From Streptococcaceae bacterium AF54-32pH5A (GTDB lineage: Bacteria > Bacillota > Bacilli > Lactobacillales > Streptococcaceae), in assembly GCA_027682205.1 (NCBI GenBank), contig JAQDAD010000001.1, positions 682,001 to 746,000 of the forward strand: 64,000 nt of DNA, written 5' to 3'. The translations under genes and the position numbers were made by a program. Below are positions 25,501-35,478 of this stretch, in pieces (within the stretch, counting starts at the first letter, position 1; the number at the start of each line of letters is the position of its first letter). A model generated the notes under the pieces. It was not told where the DNA came from and did no database searches. It saw nothing but the letters and a program-made list of their open reading frames with translations.

Positions 25501-26077
25501 GCTTTACCCCCTCTATAAATCTTCTAATCTTTTCATGATCTTTTTGTCCATCTGTCTCCACTCCGCTCGATACATCTACTGCATAGGGAGTAAAGTGTTG
25601 AATTGCTTTTACCACATTGTCTTCCGTAAGCCCACCTGCGATAAAGAAGGTCTGAGCTAGTCCAGCCGTATCTAGTTGACCCCAGTCAAAGGTCTGGCCA
25701 CTCCCTGCCACAGGGGCATCAAAGAGTAGATAGTCTGCACGAGAATTGGGTACATGACCATTTCCATCGACTTGAACAGCCTGAATACTGGCACAAGGCA
25801 AATCCTCAAACAAATCATCTGCCACCTGACCGTGAATCTGTACCAAGTCCAAGCCAACTTTGTCAATCGCTTCTAGCAGTTGAGCTCGACTTGGTGAAAC
25901 AAATACACCAACCTTTTTAACGTTGACAGGAATGAGCTTTACCAGCTCAGCAGCCTCTTCCAAGGTCACCTGTCTCTTACTAGGTGCGAAGACAAAACCG
26001 ATGTAGTCTGCCCCTGCTGATACAGCTGTCTCCACTGCTTCTTTAGTTGATAGTCCACAAATCTTAACCTTTGTCAA
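25478..26077 (-). CDS. trpF: Phosphoribosylanthranilate isomerase
   Basis: A 199-residue TIM barrel: [12 protein letters not shown] at the start holds the catalytic cysteine, and [14 protein letters not shown] [15 protein letters not shown] is the phosphate loop; the catalytic aspartate lies in AVDVSSGVE. The start is a TTG at 26077 with AAGGAG 7 bases before it. It overlaps the end of trpC by 14 bases. A longer start at 26107 would run far into trpC and is rejected. Confidence 0.93.
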   Translation of the reverse strand: MTKVKICGLSTKEAVETAVSAGADYIGFVFAPSKRQVTLEEAAELVKLIPVNVKKVGVFVSPSRAQLLEAIDKVGLDLVQIHGQVADDLFEDLPCASIQAVQVDGNGHVPNSRADYLLFDAPVAGSGQTFDWGQLDTAGLAQTFFIAGGLTEDNVVKAIQHFTPYAVDVSSGVETDGQKDHEKIRRFIEGVKHGISGTK

Positions 26078-26831
26078 TCTGCAACTCCTTGATTTCCTGG
26101 GCCACATCCTCAGCCTGCATGAGAGCTGTTCCCACCAAAATCCCGTTAAAGTATGGTGCTACTCGTTTCGCATCCTGCCCTGTGAAAATGGCAGATTCAG
26201 AAATATAATAGCGACCTTCCTTAAAGTACTGGGCCAAGTCTACACTAGTCTGCAAGTCGACTTCAAAGGTGGTCAAGTTGCGGTTATTGACCCCAATAAT
26301 CTCAGCACCAAGTCTGTGGGCTACTTCTAGTTCAGCTAGATTATGAGTCTCCACCAGGACTTCCAGACCAAGCTCTGTCGCATAGTCATAAAGTTCCTTG
26401 AGACGTTCTTCTGACAAGGCAGCCACAATGAGCAAGATGACTGTCGCACCTGCATTGCGGGCACGGATGATTTGCTTTTCATCGATGATAAAGTCCTTGT
26501 TGAGCGTCGGAATCTCTACCTGACTGGAAATCTCTCGTAGATAATCCAAATGCCCTTTAAAGAAAACCTCATCTGTCAAAACCGAAATCATCACTGCACC
26601 GTTCGCTTCATAAGTCTGGGCCTGTTGCACAATATCCACATCGAGATTGATATCTCCCAGACTAGGGCTAGCTTTCTTTACCTCAGCGATTACCTGCAAG
26701 CGGTCTTGATGATTCTTCAAAAAGTCAGCCAAGCGATAGGTCTGGCGCAAGGGCTGGATTTGCTCCAGCTCCATTTGCTCGACCTCACGCGCCTTCTGCT
26801 CCAAAATTCGTGCTAAAAATTCCTGACTCAT
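26064..26831 (-). CDS. trpC: Indole-3-glycerol phosphate synthase
   Basis: A 255-residue TIM barrel. [11 protein letters not shown] holds the catalytic lysine, [12 protein letters not shown] the second lysine, and [15 protein letters not shown] and [10 protein letters not shown] are family motifs. It closes the indole ring from the CdRP intermediate. Its ATG overlaps the trpD stop by 4 bases. Confidence 0.97.
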   Translation of the reverse strand: MSQEFLARILEQKAREVEQMELEQIQPLRQTYRLADFLKNHQDRLQVIAEVKKASPSLGDINLDVDIVQQAQTYEANGAVMISVLTDEVFFKGHLDYLREISSQVEIPTLNKDFIIDEKQIIRARNAGATVILLIVAALSEERLKELYDYATELGLEVLVETHNLAELEVAHRLGAEIIGVNNRNLTTFEVDLQTSVDLAQYFKEGRYYISESAIFTGQDAKRVAPYFNGILVGTALMQAEDVAQEIKELQIDKG

Positions 26832-27832
26832 TTTTGGTACTCCTGTAACAGTCTAAATTTTTCAAGGGCCTTGCCACTAGCAATCACTTGACGGGCCAAG
26901 GCAACTCCTTCCTTGATGCTAGCTACCTTACCATTGGCATAGAAACCAAGACCAGCATTTAAGACTGTAGTTTCCAAGAATGGACTTGGTTCATTTTTCA
27001 GAACACTAAGTAAAATTTCTGCATTTTCCTGAGCATTTCCTCCTCGAATGTCCTCAATAGAAATGCGTTCCATTCCCAAATCCTCTGGAGTAAAGCTTGA
27101 CAAGGTGATTTCGCCATTTTCAAGAAGAGCAATGTTTGTTGTTCCATTTAGACCAGCTTCATCCAGTCCTTCTGGCCCAGCAACCACAATGGCACGTTTG
27201 CGACCCATATTTTTCAAAACCTGAGCTGTACTTTCTAGAAGGTCTGGACGACTAATTCCAAGAAGCTGTGTTTCCAAGGCCATTGGGTGAATCAGGGGAC
27301 CAGTCAAGTTCATGATCGTTGGAATTCCCAATTCCAAACGAGCTGGCATGATGTATTTCATAGCTGGGTGCATATTTTTGGCAAAGAGAAAGACGATTCC
27401 AGTTTTATCAAAGACCTTACCTAGTTCAGCTGGTTTGAGATCTAGGTTGATACCCAAGGCTTGAAGGACATCTGCAGAACCAGATTTGGAAGAAATCGAG
27501 CGGTTACCGTGTTTGGCCATGTGAACACCACCACCAGCCAATACAAAGGCTGCCGTCGTAGAGATGTTAAAACTGAAGGACTTGTCCCCACCTGTACCAC
27601 AGTTGTCCATAGCATCATGAATTTCAGTTGGAATGTGTTGGGCATGTCCTCTCATGACTTGGGCAATGGCAGTGCGTTCTTCTGGTGTTTCTCCCTTCAT
27701 CTTAAGTGCCAAGAGAAGAGAAGCAATCTGTGCTTCGGTTACACGGCCAGTTACGATACGCTCAATGACATCCGTCATTTCCACACCTGTCAAATTTTCA
27801 AATTTTGCTAGTTTTTCGATAATCTCTTTCAT
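26828..27832 (-). CDS. trpD: Anthranilate phosphoribosyltransferase
   Basis: A 334-residue protein. The PRPP-binding motifs [20 protein letters not shown] and [20 protein letters not shown] are complete, and [19 protein letters not shown] follows. It transfers phosphoribose to anthranilate. It begins 10 bases after trpG and overlaps trpC by 4. Confidence 0.97.
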   Translation of the reverse strand: MKEIIEKLAKFENLTGVEMTDVIERIVTGRVTEAQIASLLLALKMKGETPEERTAIAQVMRGHAQHIPTEIHDAMDNCGTGGDKSFSFNISTTAAFVLAGGGVHMAKHGNRSISSKSGSADVLQALGINLDLKPAELGKVFDKTGIVFLFAKNMHPAMKYIMPARLELGIPTIMNLTGPLIHPMALETQLLGISRPDLLESTAQVLKNMGRKRAIVVAGPEGLDEAGLNGTTNIALLENGEITLSSFTPEDLGMERISIEDIRGGNAQENAEILLSVLKNEPSPFLETTVLNAGLGFYANGKVASIKEGVALARQVIASGKALEKFRLLQEYQK

Positions 27833-27842
27833 CCTAGTTTCC

Positions 27843-28409
27843 TCACTTTACAACCTTCTCGATAAAATTTCGAATAGAAGACAAGCCGTCTGGTGTTCCG
27901 ATACTCTCTGGATGGTACTGGAAGCCATAAATTGGAAGAGTTTTGTGTTGAATTCCCATAATGGCTTGGTCATCAGTCGAACGAGCTGTCACTTCAAAGT
28001 CTTTAGGCATTTCTTCAATCAAGATACTGTGGTAACGCATAACCGGACGGCCATCCTCAATGCCTTGATACAAAACAGATGGCGCTTCAAAACTGATATT
28101 GCTCTGTTTCCCATGCATGACTTTGGGAGCCAAACCTAGTTTACCACCAAAGACTTCTGCGATGGCTTGGTGACCCAAACAAATCCCAAGAATCGGCTTC
28201 TTACCAGCAAAGTCACGAATCATGTCTTCCATCTTACCAGCATCAACTGGCCAACCGGGACCGGGAGAAAAGACCAGACCATCTGCTTTTTCAGCTTCTT
28301 CATACAGCTTGGGATCATCATTTCTCAAGACCTGTACCTCTGCAAAATTCCCAATGTATTGGGCCAAGTTATAGGTAAAAGAATCATAGTTATCAATCAA
28401 TAAAATCAT
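27843..28409 (-). CDS. trpG: Anthranilate synthase component II (glutamine amidotransferase)
   Basis: A 188-residue class I amidotransferase. The nucleophile elbow is [17 protein letters not shown], the oxyanion strand is [10 protein letters not shown] and the His-Glu pair is in [10 protein letters not shown]. It supplies ammonia to Trp[11 protein letters not shown] has W where many relatives have S or T. It overlaps trpE by 4 bases. Confidence 0.96.
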   Translation of the reverse strand: MILLIDNYDSFTYNLAQYIGNFAEVQVLRNDDPKLYEEAEKADGLVFSPGPGWPVDAGKMEDMIRDFAGKKPILGICLGHQAIAEVFGGKLGLAPKVMHGKQSNISFEAPSVLYQGIEDGRPVMRYHSILIEEMPKDFEVTARSTDDQAIMGIQHKTLPIYGFQYHPESIGTPDGLSSIRNFIEKVVK

Positions 28410-29767
28410 AGTCTTAGTTCTCCAATTCTAGTCATAGATTTTGCTTTGTTAATGGTTTCTTGGTATTCGTTTTGCGCGATAGAGTCATAGACAATCCCTG
28501 CCCCGGCCTGCACATAGGCTCTTTGATTTTTAAGAATCATCGTTCGGATGGCAATGGCCAAATCCATATCACCCGTCGCAGACAAGTATCCGATTGCTCC
28601 TGCGTATACGCCACGTTTTTCTGTTTCCAGTTCATAGATGCGTCTCATAGCTCGAATCTTTGGAGCTCCTGAAACTGTTCCAGCTGGAAGTGTAGCTTTC
28701 AAGGCATCCATGGCAGTGAGTTCTGGAAGCAAACGCCCCTTGACCACACTAGTCAAATGCATGACATAGCGGAAGAACTCCACTTCCATATACTTGGTAA
28801 CTTGGACACTTGCCGTTTCAGAGATGCGGCCAATATCGTTACGGCCCAAGTCCACTAACATTCGATGTTCTGCTGTTTCCTTTTCATCCGAAAGGAGGTC
28901 CGTCGCCAAAGCCTTGTCCTCTTCATCCGTGGCCCCTCTTGGTCGCGTACCCGCAATCGGATTAGTTGTCACGATACTATTTTTGACAGAAACTAAACTT
29001 TCTGGACTGGCACCGATGATTTGATAATCCCCAAAATCATAGAAATAGAGGTAATTAGATGGATTGGTCACGCGAAGATTTCTGTAGAAGTCAAATGGAT
29101 TTCCAGTCACTTCTGCTGAGAAACGCTGACTGAGCACGCATTGGAACATATCGCCGTTACGAATCAAGTCACGAGCCCTTTCTACCATTTCCTCAAACTT
29201 CTGAGGGGCGATATGGGGTCTGAAGTCAAGCGGTGATAGACACAAGTCTTCAAATTCATTTGGAGCAGGAATGCGTAATTCCTCAAGCACTTGATTCAAG
29301 GCTTTTTCCAAGTCTTCTTGACTACGCTCGCTATAGAGAGCATCCTCGATGACATGGATTTTTTCCTTCTTGTGATCAAAGACCATGTAACTCTCATAGA
29401 CAAAGAAATGCATGTCTGGCGTCCCAATTGTATCCTCAGGAATTTGACCAATTTCTTCATAAAGCGAAATCATATCGTAACCAACAAAGCCAATAGCTCC
29501 TCCACCAAAAGGTAGGTCTGAATGGTGCTGACTCTTATGAGTTACTTGATAAAGGAAATCCAAGGGATCACGATCAATTACTTGCCCATTTTGATAAAGA
29601 ACTCCATTTTCAAACTTTATCTCAAAAACTGGATTATAGGCTAAGATAGAGAAACGAGCTGTTTCCTTGTCTCTCGGAATACTCTCTAAGATAACCTTGT
29701 GTTGCCCCTTTAGGCGCATATAAGCCAAGATCGGTGATAAGACATCTCCATGAATGATTCGTTCCAT
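28406..29767 (-). CDS. trpE: Anthranilate synthase component I
   Basis: A 453-residue chorismate-binding enzyme. Key parts are IAGTRPRGATDEED, ELVDLGRNDIGR-like MLVDLGRNDIGRIS, ATLPAGTVSGAPKIRAM and AGAGIVYDSIAQNEYQET. The N-terminal feedback region carries VILESIPRDKETARFS, where the LLES-type motif for tryptophan inhibition normally lies. It is the first gene of the operon behind a T-box. Confidence 0.96.
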   Translation of the reverse strand: MERIIHGDVLSPILAYMRLKGQHKVILESIPRDKETARFSILAYNPVFEIKFENGVLYQNGQVIDRDPLDFLYQVTHKSQHHSDLPFGGGAIGFVGYDMISLYEEIGQIPEDTIGTPDMHFFVYESYMVFDHKKEKIHVIEDALYSERSQEDLEKALNQVLEELRIPAPNEFEDLCLSPLDFRPHIAPQKFEEMVERARDLIRNGDMFQCVLSQRFSAEVTGNPFDFYRNLRVTNPSNYLYFYDFGDYQIIGASPESLVSVKNSIVTTNPIAGTRPRGATDEEDKALATDLLSDEKETAEHRMLVDLGRNDIGRISETASVQVTKYMEVEFFRYVMHLTSVVKGRLLPELTAMDALKATLPAGTVSGAPKIRAMRRIYELETEKRGVYAGAIGYLSATGDMDLAIAIRTMILKNQRAYVQAGAGIVYDSIAQNEYQETINKAKSMTRIGELRL

Positions 29768-29813
29768 TGTAATTTCCCTTTCAGTTCTAATTCTAGTCTG
29801 TGGTGACTATATG

Positions 29814-30055
29814 AAAAATCCCCACGCAAACTAACTTGCGTGAGGACGAAATTCGCGGTGCCACCTCAATTATAGGATTTCTCCTATCTCTCATTGCTGT
29901 CTCAGAAACTTCCTGTAACAGCTTGTGCGATAAAGGGCACTCCCTTGAGAATTATGTTTTCTTCTCTTATTTCAGATGGACCCAACCTTACAGTTTTCTC
30001 TGCTTGTTTCCAGCAACCACAAGCTCTCTGTGAGAGAAAGGACTGTAATTTTTCC
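29814..30055 (-). promoter_or_regulatory. Tryptophan T-box riboswitch of trpEGDCFBA
   Basis: On the minus strand the T-box sequence GGTGGCACCGCG (29854-29865) precedes a terminator stem (29819-29846) with a T-run, so the competing antiterminator is clear. Upstream lies Stem I with AGAGAGCTTGTGG and a proposed specifier TGG in GGTTGGGTCC (about 29978-29992). Uncharged tRNA-Trp should favour readthrough into trpE. It starts just after the trpB paralogue stop with no separate promoter seen between them. Confidence 0.88.
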
Positions 30056-30060
30056 ATCTT

Positions 30061-31239
30061 TTATTTTTTAGCTTCTAGGTAGTCTGCAATCGCAGCTACG
30101 TCCTTGTCTCCACGTCCTGAGACATTGATGATGATAATCTCATCTTTACTAAGTTTCGGCGCACGTTTAACTGCTTCTGCAATAGCGTGCGAACTCTCAA
30201 TCGCTGGGATAATTCCTTCTGTCTTGCTGAGAAGAAGCAGGGCTTGGACAGCTTCTTCATCCGTCGCTGCCACATATTCTACGCGACCTGAGTCTTTAAA
30301 GTAGGCGTGTTCTGGACCAACTCCTGGATAGTCCAAACCAGCTGAGATAGAGTAAACTGGCGCCAGCTCTCCATCTTCCTTAAAGACTGCATAGGTCTTC
30401 ATTCCGTCGACAATTCCGACACTACCTTTTGTCATAGTGGCTGCGTGCTTGTCTGTATCAAGTCCATGCCCAGCAGCTTCGACCCCAACCAATTTGACTT
30501 CTTCATCAGCTACATACTGAGAAAAAGCACCGATGGTATTAGAACCACCACCTACACAAGCAATAACGTAGTCTGGCAAGCGTCCTTCTTTTTCCAAAAT
30601 TTGACGGCGAGATTCTTCACTGATGACCTTTTGGAACTCATGGACAATGGTAGGATAAGGGTGAGGACCCACAGCAGATCCCAGAACATAAAAGGCTTCA
30701 AGGTCATTCATCCATGCTCCAAAGGCTGCATCGACCGCATCTTTGAGAGTACGAGTGCCTGTTTCAACTGCGTGAACAGTTGCTCCCATCATCTCCATAC
30801 GGAAAACATTGAGACGTTGACGTTCCACATCTTCTGCCCCCATGTAGACATCACAAGCCATACCAAACTTAGCTGCAGCAGCTGCAGTCGCAACACCGTG
30901 CTGACCAGCACCTGTTTCTGCGATAACTCGTTTTTTGCCCATACGTTTTGCCAGAAGAATTTGTCCTAAAACGTTGTTGAGTTTGTGAGAACCAAGGTGG
31001 TTAAGGTCTTCTCGCTTGAGGTAAATCTTAGCCCCACCTAAGTGTTCTGTCAAACTTTCCGCAAAATAGAGCGGTGTTTCGCGACCGGAATAGTCCTTCA
31101 AGTAATGGCGAAATTCTGCCAAAAATTCTGGATCATCCTTGTACTTGTCAAATGTCACTTCCAACTCATCCAACAAAGCCTGAATCGGCTCCGGTACAAA
31201 ACTACCACCAAATTGTCCAAAATAACCTTTAGTTGTCAT
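30061..31239 (-). CDS. Stand-alone second tryptophan synthase beta chain
   Basis: A 392-residue TrpB1-type paralogue. PLP lysine (HKLNN), [19 protein letters not shown] and NVSGRGDKD are present, so it should be an active PLP enzyme. Differences from the operon copy are [10 protein letters not shown] for [10 protein letters not shown] and [10 protein letters not shown] for [10 protein letters not shown]; the latter and HAYFKDSGR resemble other bacterial TrpBs more than the neighbour. It has its own T-box and no alpha partner, so indole salvage from outside is the likely role. The source of a second copy may be transfer. Confidence 0.88.
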   Translation of the reverse strand: MTTKGYFGQFGGSFVPEPIQALLDELEVTFDKYKDDPEFLAEFRHYLKDYSGRETPLYFAESLTEHLGGAKIYLKREDLNHLGSHKLNNVLGQILLAKRMGKKRVIAETGAGQHGVATAAAAAKFGMACDVYMGAEDVERQRLNVFRMEMMGATVHAVETGTRTLKDAVDAAFGAWMNDLEAFYVLGSAVGPHPYPTIVHEFQKVISEESRRQILEKEGRLPDYVIACVGGGSNTIGAFSQYVADEEVKLVGVEAAGHGLDTDKHAATMTKGSVGIVDGMKTYAVFKEDGELAPVYSISAGLDYPGVGPEHAYFKDSGRVEYVAATDEEAVQALLLLSKTEGIIPAIESSHAIAEAVKRAPKLSKDEIIIINVSGRGDKDVAAIADYLEAKK

Positions 31240-31373
31240 AAAATTTTTCCTCTTTCCATATTAATCCGGCCGTTTTGTTTGCTTTTAGTAGTAGGCAAGG
31301 AGCTGCAGATAGAACTCAAGTTCATCAAAGCGACTTAACGTCCTAATAAAAGATAAACAAAATGACCGAAAGA
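31240..31373. other. Spacer between second T-box and stand-alone trpB
   Basis: About 130 bases of leader after the T-box terminator; no gene or further element recognised apart from the ribosome site before 31239 (GAGGAAAAATT). Confidence 0.5.
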
Positions 31374-31615
31374 AAAAGCCCACACACGGAATTCACTTCC
31401 GTGTGAGGGCGTTGGTAACGCGGTGCCACCTCAATTGTAAAGGGACTATCCCCTTTACATCTCTGCCTTGTCTAACAACAAGTTGCACTGTAAGGTGTGC
31501 GCACCGAATTTTCATTGTTTCAAATTCATTTTTTAAATCAGCCCACTTTCACTACTTTCAACCACCTGTTCACAATCACCACAGGCTCCCTGAAGATCAA
31601 AAATAACTACTTTTC
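31374..31615 (-). promoter_or_regulatory. Tryptophan T-box riboswitch of the stand-alone trpB
   Basis: The T-box GGTGGCACCGCG is at 31419-31430 and the terminator stem (CACACGGAAGTG..GTGTG) at 31378-31410 with T's after it. Stem I shows GGGAGCCTGTGGTGATTGTG and a proposed TGG specifier in AGTGGGCTGA (about 31538-31552). With the downstream T-box it forms a tandem pair separated by one gene. Confidence 0.87.
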
Positions 31616-31630
31616 TGATTTATTGAGAAT

Positions 31631-31659
31631 ATTATATGTTATTGTTCTATCTTTGTCAA
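31631..31659 (-). promoter_or_regulatory. Promoter of T-box/stand-alone trpB
   Basis: On the minus strand TTGACA (31654-31659) and TATAAT (31631-31636) with an exact 17-base spacer, just past the aminotransferase stop. Confidence 0.88.
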
Positions 31660-31666
31660 GATTTTT

Positions 31667-32896
31667 TTATGATTTTTTTTCAGAACAAAGGATTTCTTCG
31701 GAAATTCTCACCAAAGTCTTAACGATATAGTCTACTTCTTCATCACTTAATTTCGTGTGAAGAGGGAGCGTAATTTCATTTTCAAAGAAGGCATAGGCCT
31801 TAGGATAGTTCGACATATCAAAACCAAGATTCTTATAGGCTGTCAAGAGTGGAAGCGGTTTGTAGTGGACGTTACTTGCAATTCCTGCTTTAGCCAATTC
31901 TTGGATGATGAGATTGCGTTCTTCTAGGCTTGCTCCTTCAACATGTGTGATGTAGAGGTGACGACAAGATTCGACAGTATCAGTCTTGTGTGCTAATGGA
32001 TGGATGCGAGAACCAGCAAAACCACGATCATAACGGTCTACGATTTCCTTACGACGTTGTAGCAAAACAGGATAACGATCCAATTGTACTAGACCAAGGG
32101 AAGCCATGATATCCGTCATGTTGCACTTGTAGGCAGGGGTTACGATATCGTATTCCCATGAGCCAAGTTGCATCTTGGCAAGAGCATCTTTGGTTTGACC
32201 ATGAAGGGAAAGGATTTGGAATTCCTTGTACATCTCTTCGTCGTCAATCGCTGGATTGGCTTTCCAAGTCGCACTTCCACCTTCAGCAGTTGTAAAGTTC
32301 TTAACTGCATGGAATGAGAAGGAAGTAAAGTCAGCGATGGAACCAGCAGGTTGTCCTTTATAAGTAGATCCCAAAGCATGGGCACTATCAGAAACAATCA
32401 CGATACGGTTAAAGGCTTTTTGCCACTTGCTTGAAGCAGTAAAGAGGTCACGTTTCTTCTCCACTACTTGGAACAAACGGTCATAGTCGCAAACAATCCC
32501 TGCAAGCTCTACTGGGATGATCACCTTGGTTTTTTCAGTGATGGCTTGCTCCAGCAGATCATAGTCCATCTCAAACGTATCTGCTTGGATATCCACCATG
32601 ACAGGTGTTGCTCCTACGTGAGTGATAACACTACATGAAGCTGTATAGGTCATGGCTGGAACGATAACCTCGTCACCAGGTCCCACTTCCAATACACGCA
32701 AAATCAATTCAAGAGCTGCAGTTGCAGAATTAAGGCAGACAGTCTTAGGTGTCTGTGTATATTGAGATAAACGGCGTTCCAGTTCTTTTGTCTTAGGACC
32801 TGTTGTGATCCAACCAGAACGAAGGGTGTCCGCTACTTCAGCAATTTCAGCTTCCGTAATATCGGGTGGTGAAAATGGAATATTGTAATTTGGCAT
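31667..32896 (-). CDS. DegT/DnrJ/EryC1/StrS-family sugar aminotransferase (teichoic acid AATGal pathway)
   Basis: A 409-residue PLP enzyme. RSGWITTGPKTKELE, CLNSATAALELILRVLEVGPGDEVIVP and the PLP lysine in FTSFSFHAVKNFTTAEGG are family signatures. ATG 32896 has AGGAG 8 bases upstream; the frame is open to 32923. In pneumococcus the matching gene pair is assigned to making and transferring the AATGal residue that starts the teichoic acid repeat, and the neighbour here is the expected phosphosugar transferase. Function is by that context. Confidence 0.85.
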   Translation of the reverse strand: MPNYNIPFSPPDITEAEIAEVADTLRSGWITTGPKTKELERRLSQYTQTPKTVCLNSATAALELILRVLEVGPGDEVIVPAMTYTASCSVITHVGATPVMVDIQADTFEMDYDLLEQAITEKTKVIIPVELAGIVCDYDRLFQVVEKKRDLFTASSKWQKAFNRIVIVSDSAHALGSTYKGQPAGSIADFTSFSFHAVKNFTTAEGGSATWKANPAIDDEEMYKEFQILSLHGQTKDALAKMQLGSWEYDIVTPAYKCNMTDIMASLGLVQLDRYPVLLQRRKEIVDRYDRGFAGSRIHPLAHKTDTVESCRHLYITHVEGASLEERNLIIQELAKAGIASNVHYKPLPLLTAYKNLGFDMSNYPKAYAFFENEITLPLHTKLSDEEVDYIVKTLVRISEEILCSEKKS

Positions 32897-32938
32897 TGAT
32901 TTGCTCCTTTTATCTGTACTCATTTTCTTATGACTACT

Positions 32939-33631
32939 TTATTTTAGTACTTCAAACACGGTTTGAAACATGATTTTGATGTCTCCAAGGAAACTAAACT
33001 CTCGGAGATAGGCGAGGTTATAGCGCATCTTTTCAGGGAGAACGTGTTCGACATAGGCTTGGTCAACTGACATACCTTTCTCCGTCATTTGACTGATGAT
33101 GGTATCCTCATCCTTGTAGTTGATGCTGGCTGGAGAGGTAATCCCTGCGGGTAAGAGCAAGGTCGCCATCATTTCAGGGCTATACTGCTCTGTGTAACGT
33201 GGCACTTCAGGTCTTGTACCTACAAAGGACATTTCGCCTTTAAGGACATTGACCAACTGAGGCAGTTCGTCTAAACGCACACGGCGGATGAAATTTCCCA
33301 CTTTGGTAATGCGGCTATCATTTGCAGAAGTCACTAGACTTCCTTTTTTATCCGCGTCCGTCACCATGGTACGGAACTTCCAAATCTTGAAGCGACGGTT
33401 GTACTGGGTCACGCGCTCTTGCTTATAAATAACTGGCCCCTTGCTATCCAACTTGATCCAAATGCTCAAGACAAGAAAGACTGGAGAGGTCAAAAGTAGC
33501 AAGACCACGGCCAAAACCCAATCCAGGCAACGCTTGAAAATCAGCGAACCTTTCCTCTTAGAGACAAGCTGGTAGTAAGACTCAACCTCGCTTGATTGCA
33601 TTTCCACGGGCAAGTCTTCCCATTTCAGCAT
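32939..33631 (-). CDS. Undecaprenyl-phosphate sugar-phosphate transferase (teichoic acid initiation)
   Basis: A 230-residue bacterial sugar transferase. One membrane segment (about 35-60) is followed by VIYKQERVTQYNRRFKIWKF, RTMVTDAD, RLDELPQLVNVLKGEMSFVG and TRPEVPRYTEQY. It moves a sugar-1-phosphate from UDP-sugar to undecaprenyl phosphate at the inner face of the membrane. It is 42 bases upstream of the aminotransferase gene and co-oriented. It lacks the long N-terminal domain of capsule enzymes such as CpsE. AAAGGAG precedes the ATG. Confidence 0.88.
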   Translation of the reverse strand: MLKWEDLPVEMQSSEVESYYQLVSKRKGSLIFKRCLDWVLAVVLLLLTSPVFLVLSIWIKLDSKGPVIYKQERVTQYNRRFKIWKFRTMVTDADKKGSLVTSANDSRITKVGNFIRRVRLDELPQLVNVLKGEMSFVGTRPEVPRYTEQYSPEMMATLLLPAGITSPASINYKDEDTIISQMTEKGMSVDQAYVEHVLPEKMRYNLAYLREFSFLGDIKIMFQTVFEVLK

Positions 33632-33677
33632 GCTGTTTCTCCTTTGTTTTTAGTATACTATTTGTCAACATTTTTCA

Positions 33678-33683
33678 TTATAC
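33678..33683 (-). promoter_or_regulatory. Extended -10 promoter of the sugar-transferase operon
   Basis: TGGTATAAT on the minus strand (TATAAT at 33678-33683, TG one base before). The best -35 (TTGCAC) is 19 bases away, which the extended -10 may offset. Confidence 0.55.
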
Positions 33684-33735
33684 CACAAAATAGAAAAGGC
33701 GGTGCAAGAAAGCTGTGATTTAGAGGAATTCTTCT

Positions 33736-35478
33736 TTATGATAGGGCACCTGCCTGCAAACGATACATCTTGTGATAGGTTCCTCCCAAGTCCAAGAGTT
33801 CCTCATGGGTTCCACTCTCGATGATGCGCCCCTTGTCCAAGACGTAGATACAGTTGGCATCTTGAATAGTTGAAAGGCGATGAGCGATGGCAATGGTTGT
33901 CCGCCCCTGTCTCATTTTAGCCAGAGAAGCTTGAACCAAACTTTCTGTCTCCGAGTCAATATTGGCTGTCGCTTCATCCAAAATCAGGATTTTAGGCTGA
34001 CTGGCGACTGTTCTAGCAAAGGCAAGAAGCTGGCGCTGTCCAGTAGAGAAGCTCGAACCACGCTCGGAAACAGGAGCATCATAGCCCAGCGGAAGGTCTT
34101 GAATAAAAGAATCTGCATCGACAAAGGTAGCTGCGTCCTTTACTTGATCATCACTGATATCTTGGTACATGGCGATATTGGACTTGATAGTCCCGTGATA
34201 GAGGAAGGGATCCTGCAAGACCAGACCGATGTTCTTTCTCAGCTCTTCCTGACTGTAGTCTCTAATATCCACATCATCTAAGAGAACTCGCCCTGACTGA
34301 AATTCGTAAAAGCGCATGAGGACATTGATAATCGAAGATTTCCCCGAACCTGTATGCCCCACAAAGGCAATAGTCTCACCCTTCTTAACAGAAAAAGAAA
34401 TATCATCCAGAATCGGGTGTTTGCCATCATATGAGAAGCACACATGTTCAAAACGAATATTGCCTTCTTTGACTTTAGCCTGCCCATCTTCTTGAAGAGG
34501 CTCATAGGTCCTCTCATCGATTAAGGCAAAGACACGGCCTGCAGAAACCATAGACGTTTGCAGGGTTGAAAAGTTTTGCGTCACCTCAATCAAGGGGTCA
34601 AAGAGGCGATTGATATACTGGATAAAGGCATACATGGTTCCTGCTGTTATTCCCAGATAAAGCCCACGGTAGCCAAAATAGGCCATCAAAACTGCATAGC
34701 CTAGGAGTTTTAGCAAACTCATGGCAGGTCTCAAAAAAAGGGCATCCAAGGCTACAGATCGGTTTGCATAGACCAAGTGTTCTTGGTTGATTTCATCAAA
34801 TTCTGCCTGCAGGCGCTTCTCTTGATTAAAGGCTTGGATAATCCTGATTCCCTCGATACTTTCTGCCAGCTTGCTATTGATATCCGATAAGAGACTTCTA
34901 GTTTTCTCAATAATCTTCACCGATTTTTTCCGATAGAGATTGACCAAAAGAAAAATCAAGGGGAGAAAGAGCAAGACCAAAGCAGTCAAACGAAAATCCA
35001 GAACCAACATGGTATAAAGGGTTGTCAGAAAGATAAATACTGCTGAGATAAAACTGGACAAAATCCCTGAAAACATATCACTGATGGTCTCGGTATCATT
35101 TGTCAAACGAGAGACGATCGAACCAGCTGGAGTCTTGTCAAAATAGGACATGCCCAGCTTCTCCATATTGGCAAAGGCATCCCGACGAATGTCTCTGACA
35201 ATACTGTAGGACACGCGCGCAAAGAGAAGATTGCCAACATACTGGACCAGAGTTTGCAGGATGTAAAGACCATAGTAGACCAGCAAAACGGTCACAGCAA
35301 GTTGGTTGAGATTACTCAGATACTGATCGATAAAGTGAGAGGCCACAAGGGGAATGACACTTTTAATGACCGTAGTCGCTAAGAGAAAGCTGAGAGCCAA
35401 AAAGGTCAGGAGCCCATAAGGCTTGAGATAGGACATCAAGCGCTTCAGCACAGCCCACTGTTCACGCTTATTCTGCAT
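33736..35478 (-). CDS. ABC exporter half-transporter, second subunit (consensus catalytic site)
   Basis: A 580-residue protein: six-helix exporter domain (about 1-310) then NBD with Walker A GHTGSGKSS, Walker B LILDEATANID (catalytic Glu present) but a degenerate signature FSTGQRQLL. The partner below has the reverse defect, as expected of a heterodimer with one active and one degenerate site. It begins 11 bases inside the end of its partner. Substrate (peptide, lipid or drug) unknown. Confidence 0.9.
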   Translation of the reverse strand: MQNKREQWAVLKRLMSYLKPYGLLTFLALSFLLATTVIKSVIPLVASHFIDQYLSNLNQLAVTVLLVYYGLYILQTLVQYVGNLLFARVSYSIVRDIRRDAFANMEKLGMSYFDKTPAGSIVSRLTNDTETISDMFSGILSSFISAVFIFLTTLYTMLVLDFRLTALVLLFLPLIFLLVNLYRKKSVKIIEKTRSLLSDINSKLAESIEGIRIIQAFNQEKRLQAEFDEINQEHLVYANRSVALDALFLRPAMSLLKLLGYAVLMAYFGYRGLYLGITAGTMYAFIQYINRLFDPLIEVTQNFSTLQTSMVSAGRVFALIDERTYEPLQEDGQAKVKEGNIRFEHVCFSYDGKHPILDDISFSVKKGETIAFVGHTGSGKSSIINVLMRFYEFQSGRVLLDDVDIRDYSQEELRKNIGLVLQDPFLYHGTIKSNIAMYQDISDDQVKDAATFVDADSFIQDLPLGYDAPVSERGSSFSTGQRQLLAFARTVASQPKILILDEATANIDSETESLVQASLAKMRQGRTTIAIAHRLSTIQDANCIYVLDKGRIIESGTHEELLDLGGTYHKMYRLQAGALS

